In this document: positions 1 to 8,745 of the stretch, in pieces
Layout of the letters: each line of letters begins with the position of its first letter
Position numbering within the stretch: position 1 is the first letter of the stretch
Assembly: GCA_025360005.1 (NCBI GenBank)
Contig: JANYDA010000007.1
Location: 62,001-126,000, forward strand
Source of the DNA: Fibrobacteria bacterium
Lineage (GTDB): Bacteria; Fibrobacterota; Fibrobacteria; UBA11236
Direction: 5' to 3'
DNA length: 64,000 nt
Program-made: the position numbers and the translations under genes
Notes under the pieces: generated by a model
What the model was told of the DNA's origin: nothing
Databases searched by the model: none
What the model saw: only the letters and a program-made list of their open reading frames with translations

Positions 1-572
1 AAGGTGCCGTTGGGAGATTGCGAGAGGGTGGCTTCCCCTCCCGTGATGATGGTTTTCTGCATTTCCGCCAGGCGGTAGAGGCTGGGAGAGTGATCCTTAT
101 GGATGCGCACGCGGGCGGAAGGCCCGGTCAGATCGGCATCGGCCTTGAGCAGGCGCGCGCGCGCGTTGGCCATCCATTGCTCCAAGCGTTCGCGCTGGGA
201 GCTTTCTTCCCTTTCGGCTTCCAGCTTGGCCAGCTTCTCCGCTTCCGCTTCCGCATCCATCTTGGCGCGGATGCGGGAGAAATCATCGGCCAGCGGATCC
301 AGGCCGGGCGCCGCCATCTCCAGGGTGGCCGGATTGTCCGGCTTGCCTTCCGCATCTTCGCGAGCGGGTTCGGCGGGAAACGTTCCCGGTTGGACGTCAT
401 ATTCCTCGGCCAAGGCCTCCGATTCCTCGCGGGGGAGGATCTCCGATCGGGCGCCTGGTGCGACCTCCGCTTCCGGAGGATGGGGAGGGAATTCCGGATC
501 GATGAAACCCAACGGCACGGGATTGGAAAGGTTGTTCCAATCCAGTTCTTCTTGGGGGGATTTATCGATCAT
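1..572 (-). CDS. Unknown protein, 5' part only (runs off the left edge)
   Basis: An open frame starts at the ATG complementary to 570-572 and runs off the window, giving 190 visible codons. The protein is rich in Glu, Pro and Ala near the N-terminus (EAEVAPGARSEI). It then has a charged, probably helical stretch at about residues 95-145 (repeated AEAEAEKLAKLEAE-type sequence) that could form a coiled coil. No signal peptide or membrane segment is visible, so it is probably cytoplasmic. The SD is weak. It faces away from the toxin-antitoxin pair, and 573-815 is the divergent intergenic region. I do not recognise the family, and the C-terminal part that might identify it lies outside the window. 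Confidence 0.55.
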   Translation of the reverse strand, partial: MIDKSPQEELDWNNLSNPVPLGFIDPEFPPHPPEAEVAPGARSEILPREESEALAEEYDVQPGTFPAEPAREDAEGKPDNPATLEMAAPGLDPLADDFSRIRAKMDAEAEAEKLAKLEAEREESSQRERLEQWMANARARLLKADADLTGPSARVRIHKDHSPSLYRLAEMQKTIITGGEATLSQSPNGT

Positions 573-798
573 AGGCGATCCGCTTTTCAACCTAACCGGG
601 CAGTTAGAAGGCAGTACCCCACAAGGTATTAATCCAGGCAGGGAGCCGCAATATCGCTTCCTGGAATTTAAAACTTCAGAGATTTTGCACAGTCTCGCAT
701 GCTCTTTGTATGAGTGCAGTTATTTTCCGCCCTTTGAACTCACGCTCTAAAAACTGAATCGGCATAAGCAGGGTGATGGCTATTTAAACGGAAGAAAT

Positions 799-816
799 TA
801 CGTATACTTATACGTA
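799..816. promoter_or_regulatory. Perfect 8-bp inverted repeat over the vapB start
   Basis: TACGTATA and TATACGTA are separated by CT, and the repeat ends on the A of the vapB ATG. It also contains TATACT (803-808), a good -10 match whose start point would fall at or next to the ATG. RHH antitoxins typically bind such palindromes to repress their own operon, so this is a likely autoregulatory operator. Operator function is inferred; the palindrome is directly visible. Confidence 0.5.
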
Positions 817-1073
817 TGGGTAAATCAAAACGGGCGCAAATCCCCATGAATCCCGAGGAATACGAGCATCTCCGCCTTTTGGCGGAGCGGGAAGGAAAAT
901 CCGTCGCGGAATTGGTACGTGTGGCGGTTGCGGCACGGTATTTCCTGCCAAGCGGTACGGACCAAAAGCAAAAAGCGTTGGCGAATTTGTTTTCCCTGCC
1001 TGCCATCCCGGTCGAGGATTGGGGACTAATGAAAAAGGAATTGTCCGAGCGTTATGGCCCCTCTCTTCCTTGA
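816..1073 (+). CDS. VapB-like ribbon-helix-helix antitoxin
   Basis: 85 aa. The N-terminal half (IPMNPEEYEHLRLLAEREGK then SVAELVRVAV) has the pattern of a ribbon-helix-helix DNA-binding domain: a short beta strand followed by two helices with the G-K/R-S-V turn. The C-terminal tail would be the toxin-neutralising segment. Its 3' end overlaps the PIN toxin by 20 nt, the classic antitoxin-first arrangement. There is no SD at the correct distance from the ATG at 816. With a -10-like TATACT just upstream, a leaderless transcript is possible. Function is inferred from fold pattern and neighbour. Confidence 0.8.
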   Translation: MGKSKRAQIPMNPEEYEHLRLLAEREGKSVAELVRVAVAARYFLPSGTDQKQKALANLFSLPAIPVEDWGLMKKELSERYGPSLP

Positions 1074-1473
1074 CGCGAATGTCTTCCTGTATGCCATGGG
1101 AAGCGAACATGCCGAGAAAGCTCCCTGCCGGAAGTTGCTCGAAATGGTGGCTGCCGGCAGGCTGGAGGCAGTCACCAGTTCCGAGGTGTTGCAAGAAGTG
1201 CTTTATGTCCGCCTAAGAAGGGGAAACCGGAACGATGCCTTGCTGGCGGTCCGCAGTATCCGGGAAATGGTCTCCGAGATCCTTTCCGTATCCGGAGAGG
1301 ACGTGATGTCGGCCTGTGAACTGCTCGCCCACTATCCTTCCCTCGACGCCCGGGATGCCATTCATGCAGCCGTAGCCAAAAGGATTCGGACCTCCGGAAT
1401 CGTTACCGTCGGTAAGGGTTTTGATGGTCTCGAGGGGTTGCGCAGGCTTACTCCGGCGCAAGCGGCGGCCTGA
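1054..1473 (+). CDS. VapC-like PIN-domain ribonuclease toxin
   Basis: 139 aa, normal length for VapC. The acidic PIN residues are visible: Asp in FLDANVF near residue 7, Glu in SSEVLQE near residue 50, and the LDARDAIHAA motif near residues 106-115 carrying the later Asp residues. PIN toxins are Mg2+-dependent endoribonucleases that usually cut tRNA or rRNA, neutralised by the partner antitoxin. It overlaps the RHH antitoxin by 20 nt, implying translational coupling. It converges on the pilB ATPase gene, whose stop lies 13 nt beyond. All key residues look intact, so it is probably active. Confidence 0.85.
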   Translation: MAPLFLDANVFLYAMGSEHAEKAPCRKLLEMVAAGRLEAVTSSEVLQEVLYVRLRRGNRNDALLAVRSIREMVSEILSVSGEDVMSACELLAHYPSLDARDAIHAAVAKRIRTSGIVTVGKGFDGLEGLRRLTPAQAAA

Positions 1474-1486
1474 CGGCGCCGGCGGC

Positions 1487-3661
1487 CTACAACTCCGTGG
1501 TCGCCGCCAATACTTGCTCAATGGTGGTATCCCCCCGCAGCACCAACTCAATCCCCGCCTGCCGCAAGGTCTTCATGCCTTCCTTTTCCGCGCATGCCTG
1601 TATGTCCATGGTGGGCGCGTTCTTGAGGATGAGCTTCTTGATCTCGCGCGAGCAGTTCAGCATTTCGAAAATGCCGATCCGGCCCTGGTAGCCCACGCCG
1701 TTGCAGGTCACGCAGCCTTCGCCCATGTGGAACTTGACATCCGAACCGTTGATGCCGGGCAGGTGGAGCTGATCGATCATTTCCTGCGGCGGCGAATAGG
1801 GGACTTTGCAGCGCGAACAGATCTTGCGGACCAGGCGCTGGGCCACCACCAGGTTCAGGGAAGAGGCCAGTAGCAGGGGCGGGATGCCGATGTCGACGAA
1901 GCGGGCGATGGCGCTGGATGCGTCGTTGGTGTGCAGGGAGGAGAAGACCATATGGCCGGTCAGGGCCATCTTCACCGCGATGTCGGCGGTTTCGTTATCG
2001 CGGATTTCCCCGATGAGGATGGTATCCGGATCCTGGCGCAGGATGGAGCGCAAAGCGTTGGCGAAGGACATGCCGATGGCGGCGTTCACATGCACCTGGG
2101 TCACGCCTTCCATATGGTATTCCACCGGGTCTTCCACGGTGATGATGTTGGAGGTGACGTCCTTGATCTGCTGCAGCGCCGAGTAGAGCGTGGTGGATTT
2201 GCCGGATCCGGTGGGACCGGTCACCACGATCATGCCGTGGGGCTTGGAGATGTTCTCGCGGAAGATTTTGAGCTCATGATCGGTGAAGCCCAGGTTGTAC
2301 ATGCTCTTTTCGTAGGCTTCCTTGTCCAGGATACGCAGCACGCATTTCTCGCCGAAGATGGTGGGCAGGATGGAAACGCGCACGTCCACTTCCTTGAGGC
2401 CTATCTTCACCACCATGCGGCCGTCCTGCGGGAGGCGGCGCTCGGCGATATTCAGATCGGACAGGATCTTGATGCGGGTGATGATGGCCTGATGGGAATG
2501 GCGCGGCGGGGACATGACCCGGCGCAGCTCCCCGTCGATGCGGTAGCGCACCGAGAGTTCCTTTTCCATGGGCTCGATATGGATATCGCTGGCGCGGTCG
2601 CGCACCGCGTTGGCGATGAGCATGTTCACCAGCTTGATGATGCCCAGCTCGGCGCCGGCGCTGGCGGCTTCCTCGACGCCCATCTCCTCTTCGACCTTCT
2701 TGATGTACTGCACCTCGGTGGCGAGGTCGGCCATCAGATCGGAAGCGCTGCGATGGGAGGCGATGTCCCGGTAATAGCGGTCGATGGAGACGGTGATGTC
2801 TTCCAGCGTGCCCAGGATGGGCGTGATGCGCAGATCGGTCTGATCGCGCAGGTTGTCCAAAAGGCGCAGGTTAGAGGTGTCCAGCATGGCCACGGTAAGC
2901 TCGTCATCGGCCTTTTCCAGGGCGATGCAATGGTATTCCCGCGCCACGCGTTCCGGGATCAGGGCCACCACGTTCAAGTCCGCGGAGGCGAACTGCTTCG
3001 GCGTCGCCACGGGCACGCCCAATTGGCTGGCCAGGAAATGCGTCTTCTGGAATTCGTCGATGAAGCCCAAGGAGACGAGCGCGTCGCCCAAGCGGAGGTT
3101 GGTGGTTTCCTTCTGGAAGTCCAACGCCTTCTTAAGCTGCACGGAAGTGATGATGCCGTTCTCCACCAGGATGGCGCCCAGGGCCTGCGCCTTCTTGGAG
3201 AAATCCATGCGCAGGGATTTCTTTTTATGCTCGATGCGCAGGGACGCGACGTAGGTCTTCAGGATCTTGCCCAACTCCTGGGGAGGCAGGGGCAGGTAAA
3301 GGATGTCGTCCGCGGCGAGCTCGGTCTTGGCCTCGGATACCTGGGCCATGCCGCCCTCGTTGACCACGGCCAGCAGGCAAGGCACCTTGGCGATTAGCTT
3401 TAATGTCGCTACGTCGTGCACAAAGGATTCCAGGGAATCCCCGGGGCTGAAAATCGCCAGGGCCATCTCGCATTGGAGCTTGTCGGAATGCCCGAAATTG
3501 CCGGCGAAGAGCTGGAGGAATTGCCCGACATCCGCCGACTTCAGGAGTTGCGCGAATTGCTGGAGCGACTCCTTGCGATAGGCCAATAGGGTGGTTTTAA
3601 GTGGAGCGAGATTTTCCACGACAGGTCCTGCTTCGGCTGCGGTTCTGGTTAAGGTCGTCAT
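1487..3661 (-). CDS. pilB: Type IV pilus extension ATPase, PilB/GspE family, with receiver-like N-terminus
   Basis: 724 aa. This hexameric cytoplasmic ATPase powers pilin polymerisation. Residues about 155-300 resemble the MshEN/GspE N-terminal region (LGAILVENGIIT, LGVPVA). The T2SSE ATPase core follows, with Walker A GPTGSGKST, an Asp box (ITVEDPVEY), RQDPDTILIGEIRD, and HTNDASSA. A zinc-binding tetracysteine (CSRC...GCVTCNGVGYQGR) is near the C-terminus. The first ~150 residues look like a receiver domain lacking the acceptor Asp and the conserved Lys. The start has SD AAGG 5 nt upstream. It lies apart from the main pilus operon at 8.7-21.5 kb. The family is PilB rather than PilT, judging by the MshEN-like region and Cys motif. 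Confidence 0.93.
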   Translation of the reverse strand: MTTLTRTAAEAGPVVENLAPLKTTLLAYRKESLQQFAQLLKSADVGQFLQLFAGNFGHSDKLQCEMALAIFSPGDSLESFVHDVATLKLIAKVPCLLAVVNEGGMAQVSEAKTELAADDILYLPLPPQELGKILKTYVASLRIEHKKKSLRMDFSKKAQALGAILVENGIITSVQLKKALDFQKETTNLRLGDALVSLGFIDEFQKTHFLASQLGVPVATPKQFASADLNVVALIPERVAREYHCIALEKADDELTVAMLDTSNLRLLDNLRDQTDLRITPILGTLEDITVSIDRYYRDIASHRSASDLMADLATEVQYIKKVEEEMGVEEAASAGAELGIIKLVNMLIANAVRDRASDIHIEPMEKELSVRYRIDGELRRVMSPPRHSHQAIITRIKILSDLNIAERRLPQDGRMVVKIGLKEVDVRVSILPTIFGEKCVLRILDKEAYEKSMYNLGFTDHELKIFRENISKPHGMIVVTGPTGSGKSTTLYSALQQIKDVTSNIITVEDPVEYHMEGVTQVHVNAAIGMSFANALRSILRQDPDTILIGEIRDNETADIAVKMALTGHMVFSSLHTNDASSAIARFVDIGIPPLLLASSLNLVVAQRLVRKICSRCKVPYSPPQEMIDQLHLPGINGSDVKFHMGEGCVTCNGVGYQGRIGIFEMLNCSREIKKLILKNAPTMDIQACAEKEGMKTLRQAGIELVLRGDTTIEQVLAATTEL

Positions 3662-3931
3662 ATCGCCTTGAAAAAAGGTTGGAAAAACATAGCACTATTC
3701 CCAATTCGCGCCTAAACGCTCTTTGGGCGGGTTGAGAACGTATGGAGTATGATATCCATCAAATCCGGTTCAGGCTGCTTGCGGGTTTGGACTTCCCGGG
3801 GCCAGGATCCGTAATCCCGGATTCGACTCCCCCTTCCAAGCCGAAAACCCCCTTCCTTTCCACGAAGCAAAAATAGCTTTGAATTCGGCTGCGCGCGCGC
3901 GCCGATTCCCTATATTTATAGGAAAATCGCC
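3662..3931. other. Divergent intergenic region pilB / TIGR02147 gene
   Basis: 270 bp that must hold promoters for pilB (leftward) and for the regulator-lipoprotein pair (rightward). It contains an alternating GC tract at about 3890-3903 close to the regulator start. No convincing -35/-10 pair or palindrome was found by eye. Confidence 0.35.
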
Positions 3932-4771
3932 ATGGTCGACCTTTACCAATATACCGACTACCGGAAATATCTTCGTGATTATTACGAAGCAAAAAGGACC
4001 TCCTTCAAGGAGTTCACGCATCGTCATATCGCCCATGCCATGGGCTTCAAGTCTACAGGCACCTTCGCCCAGATACTGCAAGGCAAAACCAACATCTCGC
4101 CGCAAACCATCCTGCGCTTTGTGCAATTGCTGGGACTGAAAAAAGAAGAGGCGGATTATTTCGAATTGCTGGTGCTCTTCAGCCAAAGCAAGGGCCACGC
4201 GGAGAAGAAGCGCCACTTTGAAAAGATCCTGTCCTTCCCCAAGTCCAATCTCAAGCAGGTGGACTCGACGCAGTACGCCCTCTATGAGAAATGGTATTTC
4301 AGCGTCATCCGCGAAGTGCTCGCCTTCCACCCTTTCGTGGACGATTTCCGCGAATTGGGGCGCATGCTCACGCCGTCCATTTCCACCGTCGAAGCGCACA
4401 AGGCCATCCGCCTGCTGGAAGAATTGCAACTGATCCGGAAGAACGAGGCCGGCGTTTACGAAAAATCCGATCCCGTCATCACTTCCGGCTACGACACGCG
4501 TTCCCTGGCCGTGAACCAATTCATCGTGGAGACGCTGGATCTGGCCAAGGTGGCTTTGGATCAACTGCCGCGCGATGAGCGCAGCCTGTCGGCCCTGACC
4601 TTGAGCATGCCGGAGGAAGGCTACGCCATGATCGAAGAAAAGGTGAAAGCCTTCCGCCGCGAACTGCTGGAGCTGGCGCGCAGCTGCACGGATCCCAAGC
4701 GCGTCATCCAGGTCAATTTCCAGATTTTTCCGGTCACGCGGAAGCTCGATGAGGCGAATCATGACGCTTAA
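3932..4771 (+). CDS. TIGR02147/DUF4423 family protein, putative regulator (copy 1)
   Basis: 279 aa. Members of this family are abundant in Fibrobacter. The N-terminus has the typical YxDYRxYLRDYY opening, then a helix-turn-helix-like region at about residues 28-65 (IAHAMGFKSTGTFAQILQGK, ISPQTILRFVQLLGL). A long C-terminal DUF4423-type region ends in QVNFQIFPVT. No signal peptide or membrane segment is present, so it should be cytoplasmic. The function is not established; the HTH-like segment suggests DNA binding. SD-like AGGA lies upstream of the ATG. Its 3' end overlaps the DUF2341 lipoprotein start by 11 nt. A paralogue with the same partner lies at 37816-38700. Confidence 0.85.
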   Translation: MVDLYQYTDYRKYLRDYYEAKRTSFKEFTHRHIAHAMGFKSTGTFAQILQGKTNISPQTILRFVQLLGLKKEEADYFELLVLFSQSKGHAEKKRHFEKILSFPKSNLKQVDSTQYALYEKWYFSVIREVLAFHPFVDDFRELGRMLTPSISTVEAHKAIRLLEELQLIRKNEAGVYEKSDPVITSGYDTRSLAVNQFIVETLDLAKVALDQLPRDERSLSALTLSMPEEGYAMIEEKVKAFRRELLELARSCTDPKRVIQVNFQIFPVTRKLDEANHDA

Positions 4772-6500
4772 CAAGCAAGCTCCTGGCAAGCAAGCCTTCG
4801 CCCGGCTGTCCCTGGGCGTCTGCGCGGGAGCCCTGGCGCTTTTGGCATTCGCGCATTGCGGCAAGAATCCCATCGAAGCGACGAAGGGCGGCGGCGGTTC
4901 CGAGGCTGTGGCGCTGGTAGGCGCTTTTGAATACCCGGATCACAGGCCCGCCATCGCGGCGAGCGTGCGCTTGCGTCCCAGGCTGTTCCTTTCCGATACC
5001 GCCGGCGCGGGGGCCACCGCTCCCCTACCCGGTTCGGTTTCCGGAGGCACCATTATCGATGCCGTTACCGACAACACCGGCGCTTTCCGCATGGACTCCG
5101 TCAAGCGCGGCGATTATTTCCTGGAGATCAAGGACAGCGCTTCGCGCGGGCTCCTGATCCCCTGCACTTTGACCGGGGATTCCTCGGAGGTGAAACTGGC
5201 GTCCGCGGCCCTGCAGCCTACCGGATCGGTGACCGGGTCGATAGTTGCGCCGGAGGGCTTCGCCGGACGCACCTACGTGCAGGTGTACGGATTGGACCGC
5301 CAGGTGAAGACGGATTCCGCCACAGGCAAGTTCAATCTGGGCGATCTGCCCCAGGGAACCTACACGTTACGGGCGGTATACAGCGCCCCCGCCGTGGATC
5401 CCCGCGAAATCGACAGCGTGAATTCCGTTTCGGATTCCTCCACCGACATAGGCGCGGTACGGCTGGCCAGCTTCGAGAACGAAAACTATGCGGCCTGGCC
5501 CCAGTCCCGCCTCATCTACATCAATACCACCGCCTCGGGCGCCAACGTGGCCGGCAACGTGGCCGATTTCCCGCTGCTGGTGCGCCTGGATAAAAACAAC
5601 TTCGACTTCTCCCAAAGCCGGGGTTTGGGCCGGGACATCCGTTTCGCGGACGCCAAAGGGAAACGCCTGCGTTACGAGGTTGAGCGTTGGGACTCGGCCG
5701 GATCGGTGGCGGAGCTGTGGGTGCGCCTCGATCGCGTGAACGGGAACTCCAACTCGCAATTCATCACCATGCATTGGGGCCTGGCCGGCGCAGAGGATCT
5801 CACCGATTCCCGCCAGGTGTTCGGCGCCGATGCCGGTTATGCGGGCGTATGGCATTTGAACGAGGACGCGCCCGATACCTTGTCGGCGGATCTCTATAAG
5901 GATGCGGTAGGCTATGATCCCGCGGCCGATAGGGTAGCCTCTGCCAACCGGGACGGCGTGATCGCCCACGGCGCTTCTTTCAACGGCAGCGACTACATCA
6001 CCGTGCCGGTGGCCAATCCGCTTTTGCAGCCGATAGCCATGGTCACGGTTTCCGCCTGGATGCGGGCGGCCAGAACAGCTTCGTTGGGGGGCACCCTGCT
6101 TTCCATGGGCGACACCTACAACCTGCGCGTCAATCCCGGCGGGACCGGGCGCTTCTCCTACTACGATGGAACCACGGTCCGGGGAGTGGAAACGCCCGCC
6201 TCCGTCAACCTGCTCGACTCCGCCTGGCATCAATTGGCCGCGACCTTCGGCGATGGCGTCATGTCGATTTATGTGGACGGGAAATTTTCCGCGAAGGTGG
6301 GCGTGAAGGACGCCTTCGACTACCGCTTTTGGCCCGCCTTCGTGATTGGCCGGCACGGGAACCGCAAGCCGGGATACGATTTCTACGGGAACCTCGATCA
6401 AGTGGAGGTTTCCGGGGACGTATCGCGCTCGGCGGATTGGATCAAGCTCACGTTCGAGAACGAACGGATCGGGTCCAAGTTGACGGAGTTGCGGCCATAG
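4761..6500 (+). CDS. DUF2341 / LamG-like surface lipoprotein (copy 1)
   Basis: 579 aa. I chose the ATG at 4761 rather than the in-frame ATG at 4749 because GAGG at 4751-4754 gives a proper SD. The N-terminus is a hydrophobic signal ending in AFAHC, a non-canonical lipobox (His at -1). After two carboxypeptidase-regulatory-like beta modules (about residues 55-135 and 150-235) comes a DUF2341 domain (about 250-360: FPLLVRLDKNNFDFSQS, YAGVWHLNED). A concanavalin-like LamG fold follows at about 390-575 (WHQLAATF, IYVDGK). These folds bind carbohydrate or protein at the cell surface. It is translationally coupled to the TIGR02147 gene, and its paralogue is at 36120-37823. The ligand is unknown. 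Confidence 0.85.
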   Translation: MTLNKQAPGKQAFARLSLGVCAGALALLAFAHCGKNPIEATKGGGGSEAVALVGAFEYPDHRPAIAASVRLRPRLFLSDTAGAGATAPLPGSVSGGTIIDAVTDNTGAFRMDSVKRGDYFLEIKDSASRGLLIPCTLTGDSSEVKLASAALQPTGSVTGSIVAPEGFAGRTYVQVYGLDRQVKTDSATGKFNLGDLPQGTYTLRAVYSAPAVDPREIDSVNSVSDSSTDIGAVRLASFENENYAAWPQSRLIYINTTASGANVAGNVADFPLLVRLDKNNFDFSQSRGLGRDIRFADAKGKRLRYEVERWDSAGSVAELWVRLDRVNGNSNSQFITMHWGLAGAEDLTDSRQVFGADAGYAGVWHLNEDAPDTLSADLYKDAVGYDPAADRVASANRDGVIAHGASFNGSDYITVPVANPLLQPIAMVTVSAWMRAARTASLGGTLLSMGDTYNLRVNPGGTGRFSYYDGTTVRGVETPASVNLLDSAWHQLAATFGDGVMSIYVDGKFSAKVGVKDAFDYRFWPAFVIGRHGNRKPGYDFYGNLDQVEVSGDVSRSADWIKLTFENERIGSKLTELRP

Positions 6501-6552
6501 GTACAAAAACGATGCGCACGCGGTGGTGGATGGCGGATCCTGCGATGGACAC

Positions 6553-6633
6553 GGGGCCGGAGTTCCCGGACCCCGGCCCCCAAGGTAACGTGGATGCTAC
6601 GGGTAGGCGGAGCTTGCCGCCGCCCACCCCTTT
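6553..6633. terminator. Two stem-loops between convergent genes (candidate terminators)
   Basis: First hairpin: GGGGCCGG (6553-6560) pairs with CCGGCCCC (6573-6580). Second: GGGTAGGCGG (6601-6610) pairs with CCGCCCACCC (6620-6629) with one G-U pair, followed by CTTT. They lie between the lipoprotein stop (6500) and the CHRD gene stop (6643). T-tracts are weak, so termination is probable but not proven. Confidence 0.45.
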
Positions 6634-6642
6634 ACGGACGGA

Positions 6643-8508
6643 TTACTGACGGAGGAAGCGGGCGCTGGAGCGATGCCCCTTTTCCGCCCAAGCCGCGATG
6701 TACATGCCGGACCGCAAGCCGGAGAGATCCAAAGCATCGGTGATGCCGGAAGCGTTCACGCTTAAGTCCGCCCTGGTCTCAATCTTGCCGTCCAGAGCGA
6801 GGATTTTCACGCGCAGGCTTCCGCCGGCCGCGCCCTGGAAACGGATCGCCGATCCCCCCATGGAGAGAAGGGGCCGGGAATAAAGGCCGGAAGCCCGCAG
6901 TGACGGGCCCGCGATGCCGACCGGAATCGCTTTCACGTCGGCGAGCTGCCCGCGGATGGCGCCGCTCTTGTTCCTGGCGGTGTGGATGTTGATATAGAGG
7001 CTGTCCATCAGAAGCGCGCTGCCCAGGACTTTGGTGAAGGGCGTGACATCGGTTCTGGCGGTCCAGAGTCCCTGCGCGTATAACCCGGTCATGCTATCCG
7101 CATTCATGGTGAACGTCTTGCCGATGTCCAGGACCACGCTTCCGGCCGTGCCAGCTACCTGTTTATGGAAATGGGCCGCGGTGAAAGTGGAGTCCAGGCT
7201 ATCCGCCACCACGGTATAGCGGACATTGGCGCTGTCCATATCCATGGTGACCAGGCCCGCGCCGAAGGCTTTGGTGGCCACAGAGGGAGTCTCCTGGGAG
7301 CCTTCCAAACGGAAAATCCGGCCGCTGCGCGCCGGCAGCATGGCGGTTCCGCTGATTTCCCCGGCCGTATGGGCGGCGGTGTGGACGTTCAGGTAGACGC
7401 TTCCCGAGAGCAGATCCTTTATGAATTGATCTTTTGAGAACCCCGCCGTAGCCACGGTGGAAAGGTTTATGGCCGCGGTGATCCCGGTCGCCGAAATACT
7501 CGCGCTGTCCAACGGCACCACTATGTTCGCGCCCTTATGGAAATGGGCCGCGATGACCGGGCCCGTCAGTCCCGCATAGGCCGTTTTAACGGAAAGGGTA
7601 TTATTGTCGGAGGACAGCTGGAAAATCCCCAGGCCTTTCCCGGTGATCCCCGTTGCGCTACCTATTAATTTCGCCGCGAATACCCTTTCCTGGCTGGGCA
7701 CCAATTGGCCGCGCATCAGTCCCGATCCATGCGATTTGGAATGGAAATTGATGTAGACGCTGCCCTTCTTCAGGGAATCCAGGAAGGCGACGCTGGTGAT
7801 GTTGTTGAGCGGGGCGGAAAGGAGCTTGTGCGCGGAAATCATGCCTCCCGAAGTATCGGCCGTGAGGTTTATCGCCACGTCTCCATTCATGCCGGCCGGC
7901 CCGATATGGAAATGCGCCAAGGTTATGGTATCGTGCTCGGCTTCCGCCGGTTGGGAATAAACCACCCACGTGGTCAAGGTGGAATCATCCGGCGATAATT
8001 GGAAGAACCCCATGCCGTTGGCGGCCGTGGTCACCGGCGTGCCCTCGCTGGTTCCCTTGATATCGGCCGTGAATTGCATGTCCCTTTCCAATTCCAACTG
8101 CCCGCGGATCTCCCCGTTCGGATGCGCCGCGGTATGCACGTTCACGTAAAAGAGGCCTCTGAACAAGCTGTCGAGAGTGGATTTGGCGATTCCGGTCCAG
8201 ACCATGGAAACGGAATTTCCCCGGATCCAGGTGGTGATGGGCATGGAGGGCGGATTGCTTACGCCTCTCAATCCGGGATGGAAATGGGCGGATGTGACGG
8301 GTCCCGTCAAATTTGTGAAGGCCCCGTACACCCAAGCCGAATCCATGGCGTCATTCAGCTTGATGCCGAATACGCCCTTGGCTTTGACGGAATCCAAGCC
8401 TTCCTGATGGCCGTCCAGCCATGCCGAGAAAATCATGCCTGCCGATGCCTTGCCGCCGCATAGCGCCAGGCACCCCGCCACCATTGATATCTTAATCCCC
8501 TTATTCAT
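6643..8508 (-). CDS. Secreted protein with four CHRD domains and a sorting-tail-like C-terminus
   Basis: 621 aa from the ATG at 8508, which has a strong SD (GGAGG). An upstream in-frame ATG at 8541 is poorer. A Sec signal ends near KASA. Four CHRD domains follow, each marked by an AHFH motif and a later N(V/I/F)H...G.(I/M).G signature (AHFHPG, AHFHIG, AHFHKG, AHFHKQ). CHRD domains occur in chordin and in many bacterial exported proteins; their bacterial role is not established. The last ~75 residues (VKILALDGK, LRSGMYI) resemble type IX-type sorting tails of FCB bacteria. It lies downstream of pilQ on the same strand, about 240 bp away, so it probably has its own promoter. Confidence 0.82.
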   Translation of the reverse strand: MNKGIKISMVAGCLALCGGKASAGMIFSAWLDGHQEGLDSVKAKGVFGIKLNDAMDSAWVYGAFTNLTGPVTSAHFHPGLRGVSNPPSMPITTWIRGNSVSMVWTGIAKSTLDSLFRGLFYVNVHTAAHPNGEIRGQLELERDMQFTADIKGTSEGTPVTTAANGMGFFQLSPDDSTLTTWVVYSQPAEAEHDTITLAHFHIGPAGMNGDVAINLTADTSGGMISAHKLLSAPLNNITSVAFLDSLKKGSVYINFHSKSHGSGLMRGQLVPSQERVFAAKLIGSATGITGKGLGIFQLSSDNNTLSVKTAYAGLTGPVIAAHFHKGANIVVPLDSASISATGITAAINLSTVATAGFSKDQFIKDLLSGSVYLNVHTAAHTAGEISGTAMLPARSGRIFRLEGSQETPSVATKAFGAGLVTMDMDSANVRYTVVADSLDSTFTAAHFHKQVAGTAGSVVLDIGKTFTMNADSMTGLYAQGLWTARTDVTPFTKVLGSALLMDSLYINIHTARNKSGAIRGQLADVKAIPVGIAGPSLRASGLYSRPLLSMGGSAIRFQGAAGGSLRVKILALDGKIETRADLSVNASGITDALDLSGLRSGMYIAAWAEKGHRSSARFLRQ

Positions 8509-8745
8509 ATAACCTCCGCGCTGTTGAAAAGGAAATGCCAATCCCGCAGGGAAGATAAAGGATGGTCAAATGGGAAGCAAGCTTTATAATCAGGCTAGAT
8601 TTTGGTGCTAAATCAGGAGTATTCTACGCCGCTGAAAAAGGATATGAAATAAGCGAGGGTACGATCGAAATATATGCGATCGCGCACTTGCACCGAATGC
8701 CGAACTATTGGACAAGAAGAAAGCCTAGATAAGACCTTGCGGGGC

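Noticed and set aside
1931-3397. Long plus-strand open frame opposite pilB (488 codons)
   Set aside because: It is His/Gly/Asp-rich with no known motif and lies entirely antisense to the well-supported pilB gene; high GC creates such shadow frames.
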